A DNA stretch of 64,000 bases, taken from contig QFPW01000009.1 of assembly GCA_003241785.1 (NCBI GenBank), positions 1 through 64,000 of the forward strand, in the 5' to 3' direction. This DNA comes from Rhodovulum sulfidophilum (GTDB lineage Bacteria; Pseudomonadota; Alphaproteobacteria; Rhodobacterales; Rhodobacteraceae). The position numbers were made by a program, and so were the translations under genes. The notes beneath the pieces were generated by a model. That model was given only the letters and a program-made list of their open reading frames with translations, was not told the origin of the DNA and did not search any database. This document shows, piece after piece, positions 62,119-64,000 of this stretch (positions are counted from its first letter, which is position 1; each line of letters begins with the position of its first letter).

Positions 62119-63873
62119 CTAGAACGCCTCCGCTGGCATCGTCATCAGCGGCGCCGCCTCGGCCTCGATCCGGGCGCGGCGGAGCGCGGTTTCGGGCAGC
62201 AGGCGGGTCATGTAGTGGCGCGCGGTCAGGCGCTTGGCGTGGTCGAAGGCGCCGTCGCCATCGGCCGCCGCGGCCATCCGCGCCCACATCAGGCCGAGGC
62301 AGACATGGCCCATCAGGTGCAGGAAATCGGTCGCGCCGGCGAGCGCCCGGTTCGGATCGGCCATGCCGGCCGCCATGAAGACGCCGAGCGCGGCCTCGAG
62401 GTCCTTCGCGGCGGCGCGGAGCGGGTCGAGGAAGGCGGCGCGGAACTCCGGATCCCCGGCGCCGGGGCCGCGCAGGGTTTCCTTGACGGTGGCGAAGAAG
62501 GCCAGCATCGGCTTGCCGCCGTCGAGCGCGAGCTTGCGGCCGACGAGGTCGAGCGCCTGGATGCCGTTGGCGCCCTCGTAGATCATCGTGATCCGGGCGT
62601 CGCGCAGGTACTGGCTCATCGGCCAGTCCTCGACATAGCCATGGCCGCCGAAGACCTGCTGCGCGGCGACGGCGGTGGCGAAGCCCTGGTCGGTCAGCAC
62701 GCCCTTCAGCACCGGGGTCAGGAGCTGGGCCAGCCCCTCGGCGCCCGCGTCGCCCGCCCGCGCGCGGTCGATCAGCATCGCGTCCCAGATCATCAGCGCC
62801 CGTCCGCCCTCGACGAAGGCGCGCATGTCCATGAGCGCGCGCCGGATGTCGGGATGCACGATCAGCGGATCGGCCGGCGGGCCGGGGTTCGCCGGCGCCG
62901 GGACCGCGCGGCCCTGGAGCCGCTCGCGGGCATAGGCCGCCGCCGCCTGATAGGCCGCCGCGCCCTGCGCAAGACCCTGCACCCCGACGGCGAGCCGGGC
63001 CTCGTTCATCATGGTGAACATCGCGCGGAGGCCCCGGTGCGGCTCGCCGACCAGGAAGCCCGTCGCGCCGTCGTAGTTCATCACGCAGGTCGCGTTGCCG
63101 TGGATGCCCATCTTGCGCTCGATCTCGCCGCAGGAGAGCGCGTTGCGGGCGCCCAGGGTTCCCTCGGGCATGGGCAGGATCTTCGGCACGATGAAGAGCG
63201 AGATCCCCTTCACCCCCGGCGGGCCGCCCGGGATCCGGGCGAGCACCAGGTGGACGATGTTCTCGGCGAGGTCGTGCTCGCCCGAGGAGATGAAGATCTT
63301 CTGGCCGGTGATCGCGTGGCTCCCGTCCGGCCGCGGCTCGGCGCGGGTCCGGAGCAGGCCGAGGTCGGTGCCGCATTGCGGCTCGGTCAGGTTCATCGTG
63401 CCGGTCCATTCGCCCGAGGCGAGCCGCGGCAGGTAGGTCGCCTTCTGCGCTTCGGTGCCATGGGCGTGGATCGCGGCGTAGGCGCCGTGGGTCAGGCCCC
63501 AGTACATGTTGAGCGCCATGTTCGCCCCGGCGAAGAACTCGCCGGTGACCGAGTTGAGAAGGGTGGGCATGCCTTGGCCGCCGTAGGCGGGATCGAGGTC
63601 GAGCGCGGTCCAGCCGCCGGCGCGCACCGCGTCATAGGCCGCCCTGAACCCGCCCGGCACGCGCACCACCCCGTTCTCGAACCGGCAGCCTTCGAGATCG
63701 CCGGCCCGGTTCAGCGGCGCCAGCACCTCCTCGGCGAGCCGCGCCGCCTCGCCGAGGATCGCGGCGGTGGTCGCGGGGTCGAGCTCGGCGTAGCCCGGGG
63801 CGGGGCAGCGCTCGACGTCGAAGACGCGGTGGAGCAGGAAGGCGAGGTCGTCGAGCGGGGCGGCGTAGCGCAT
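62119..63873 (-). CDS. acyl-CoA dehydrogenase (DmdC-like long form)
   Basis: A 584-residue flavoenzyme of the long acyl-CoA dehydrogenase branch that also contains methylmercaptopropionyl-CoA dehydrogenases. Seen are MNLTEPQCGTDLG, the catalytic glutamate region MIYEGANGIQALDLVGRK and a C-terminal extension of about 120 residues. It is the first gene of the operon and introduces the double bond that the FadB-like enzyme then hydrates. The acyl chain it prefers is not determined. It is preceded by a partial gene, probably the regulator. Confidence 0.92.
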   Translation of the reverse strand: MRYAAPLDDLAFLLHRVFDVERCPAPGYAELDPATTAAILGEAARLAEEVLAPLNRAGDLEGCRFENGVVRVPGGFRAAYDAVRAGGWTALDLDPAYGGQGMPTLLNSVTGEFFAGANMALNMYWGLTHGAYAAIHAHGTEAQKATYLPRLASGEWTGTMNLTEPQCGTDLGLLRTRAEPRPDGSHAITGQKIFISSGEHDLAENIVHLVLARIPGGPPGVKGISLFIVPKILPMPEGTLGARNALSCGEIERKMGIHGNATCVMNYDGATGFLVGEPHRGLRAMFTMMNEARLAVGVQGLAQGAAAYQAAAAYARERLQGRAVPAPANPGPPADPLIVHPDIRRALMDMRAFVEGGRALMIWDAMLIDRARAGDAGAEGLAQLLTPVLKGVLTDQGFATAVAAQQVFGGHGYVEDWPMSQYLRDARITMIYEGANGIQALDLVGRKLALDGGKPMLAFFATVKETLRGPGAGDPEFRAAFLDPLRAAAKDLEAALGVFMAAGMADPNRALAGATDFLHLMGHVCLGLMWARMAAAADGDGAFDHAKRLTARHYMTRLLPETALRRARIEAEAAPLMTMPAEAF

Positions 63874-63887
63874 CTCCGCCTCCGCGC

Positions 63888-64000
63888 TCAGGCGACGCCG
63901 ACGCGGGAGCGTTCGGCGAGCAGCGCGGCGGCCGCGGCGAGCTGGCGCTCGAGATCGGCGATGGCGAGATCGAGCTCGGCGCGCTGGGCGCGCATCGCCG
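63888..64000 (-). CDS. C-terminal end of a probable MerR-family regulator (cut by window edge)
   Basis: Only the last 37 codons are inside the window. They encode a heptad-patterned coiled coil (RAQRAELDLAIADLERQLAA) before the stop at 63888. A dimerisation helix of this kind ends MerR-family regulators, and such genes commonly precede acyl-CoA dehydrogenase/thiolase operons in related bacteria. The identification rests on the coiled coil and position, since the DNA-binding part is not visible. Confidence 0.5.
   Translation of the reverse strand, partial: AMRAQRAELDLAIADLERQLAAAAALLAERSRVGVA

Overview
The window is chromosomal DNA of very high GC (about 70% or more by eye), coding-dense, from an alphaproteobacterium and most probably a member of the Rhodobacterales (Paracoccaceae/Roseobacteraceae). 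Pointers are the lspA - DUF3035 lipoprotein - paired M16 peptidases order, an HdaA-type DnaA regulator followed by ppk and ppx, DUF3422, SDHAF4/DUF1674 and CHCC zinc-finger proteins, and the short alphaproteobacterial ProS. No rRNA, tRNA, CRISPR array, insertion sequence, integrase or phage gene was seen.

Layout. 1-3.1 kb: the end of a possible outer-membrane protein and a large MalT-like LuxR regulator. 3.1-13.7 kb (minus strand): a tightly packed ten-gene catabolic cluster with a hydantoin/Asp-Glu racemase-like protein, a complete spermidine/putrescine-type ABC importer, a HyuA-like protein, two tandem DUF917 (S-Me-THD) paralogues, an M19 dipeptidase and a nitroreductase. It is headed by a -35/-10-like promoter with a palindrome abutting the -35. 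13.9-16.4 kb (plus): a TPP riboswitch controlling thiMED thiamine salvage. 16.4-21.6 kb: DksA-like protein, OmpA lipoprotein, Ogt, Nth, a PfkB kinase, an isochorismatase-like hydrolase, a HIT protein, a decayed VOC gene and a CHCC protein. 21.7-24.5 kb: polA, whose proofreading site looks destroyed. Two copies of a composite structured repeat lie after the PfkB gene and after polA.

24.7-40 kb: glycosyltransferase-like gene, SDHAF4, htpX, rsmB-like gene, heparinase-family gene, purH, lspA, DUF3035 lipoprotein, two M16 peptidases, mutL, rmuC and DUF3422. 40-42.6 kb: a TonB-dependent siderophore receptor on the opposite strand. 42.8-51 kb: nadK, AI-2E-type permease, hdaA, ppk behind a Pho-box-like sequence, ppx and proS. 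51-57 kb: PaiB-like flavoprotein, lolC/lolD, a membrane protein of unknown function, a UPF0104 protein and an acyltransferase. 57-64 kb (minus): a fatty-acid beta-oxidation operon (acyl-CoA dehydrogenase, GST, thiolase, a bicupin, trifunctional FadB-like enzyme), preceded by the end of what is probably a MerR regulator.

Most of the window is housekeeping. The parts that could represent something new are the transporter/HyuA/DUF917/racemase/dipeptidase cluster with its palindrome, the composite repeat, the proofreading-dead polA and the bicupin embedded in the beta-oxidation operon.
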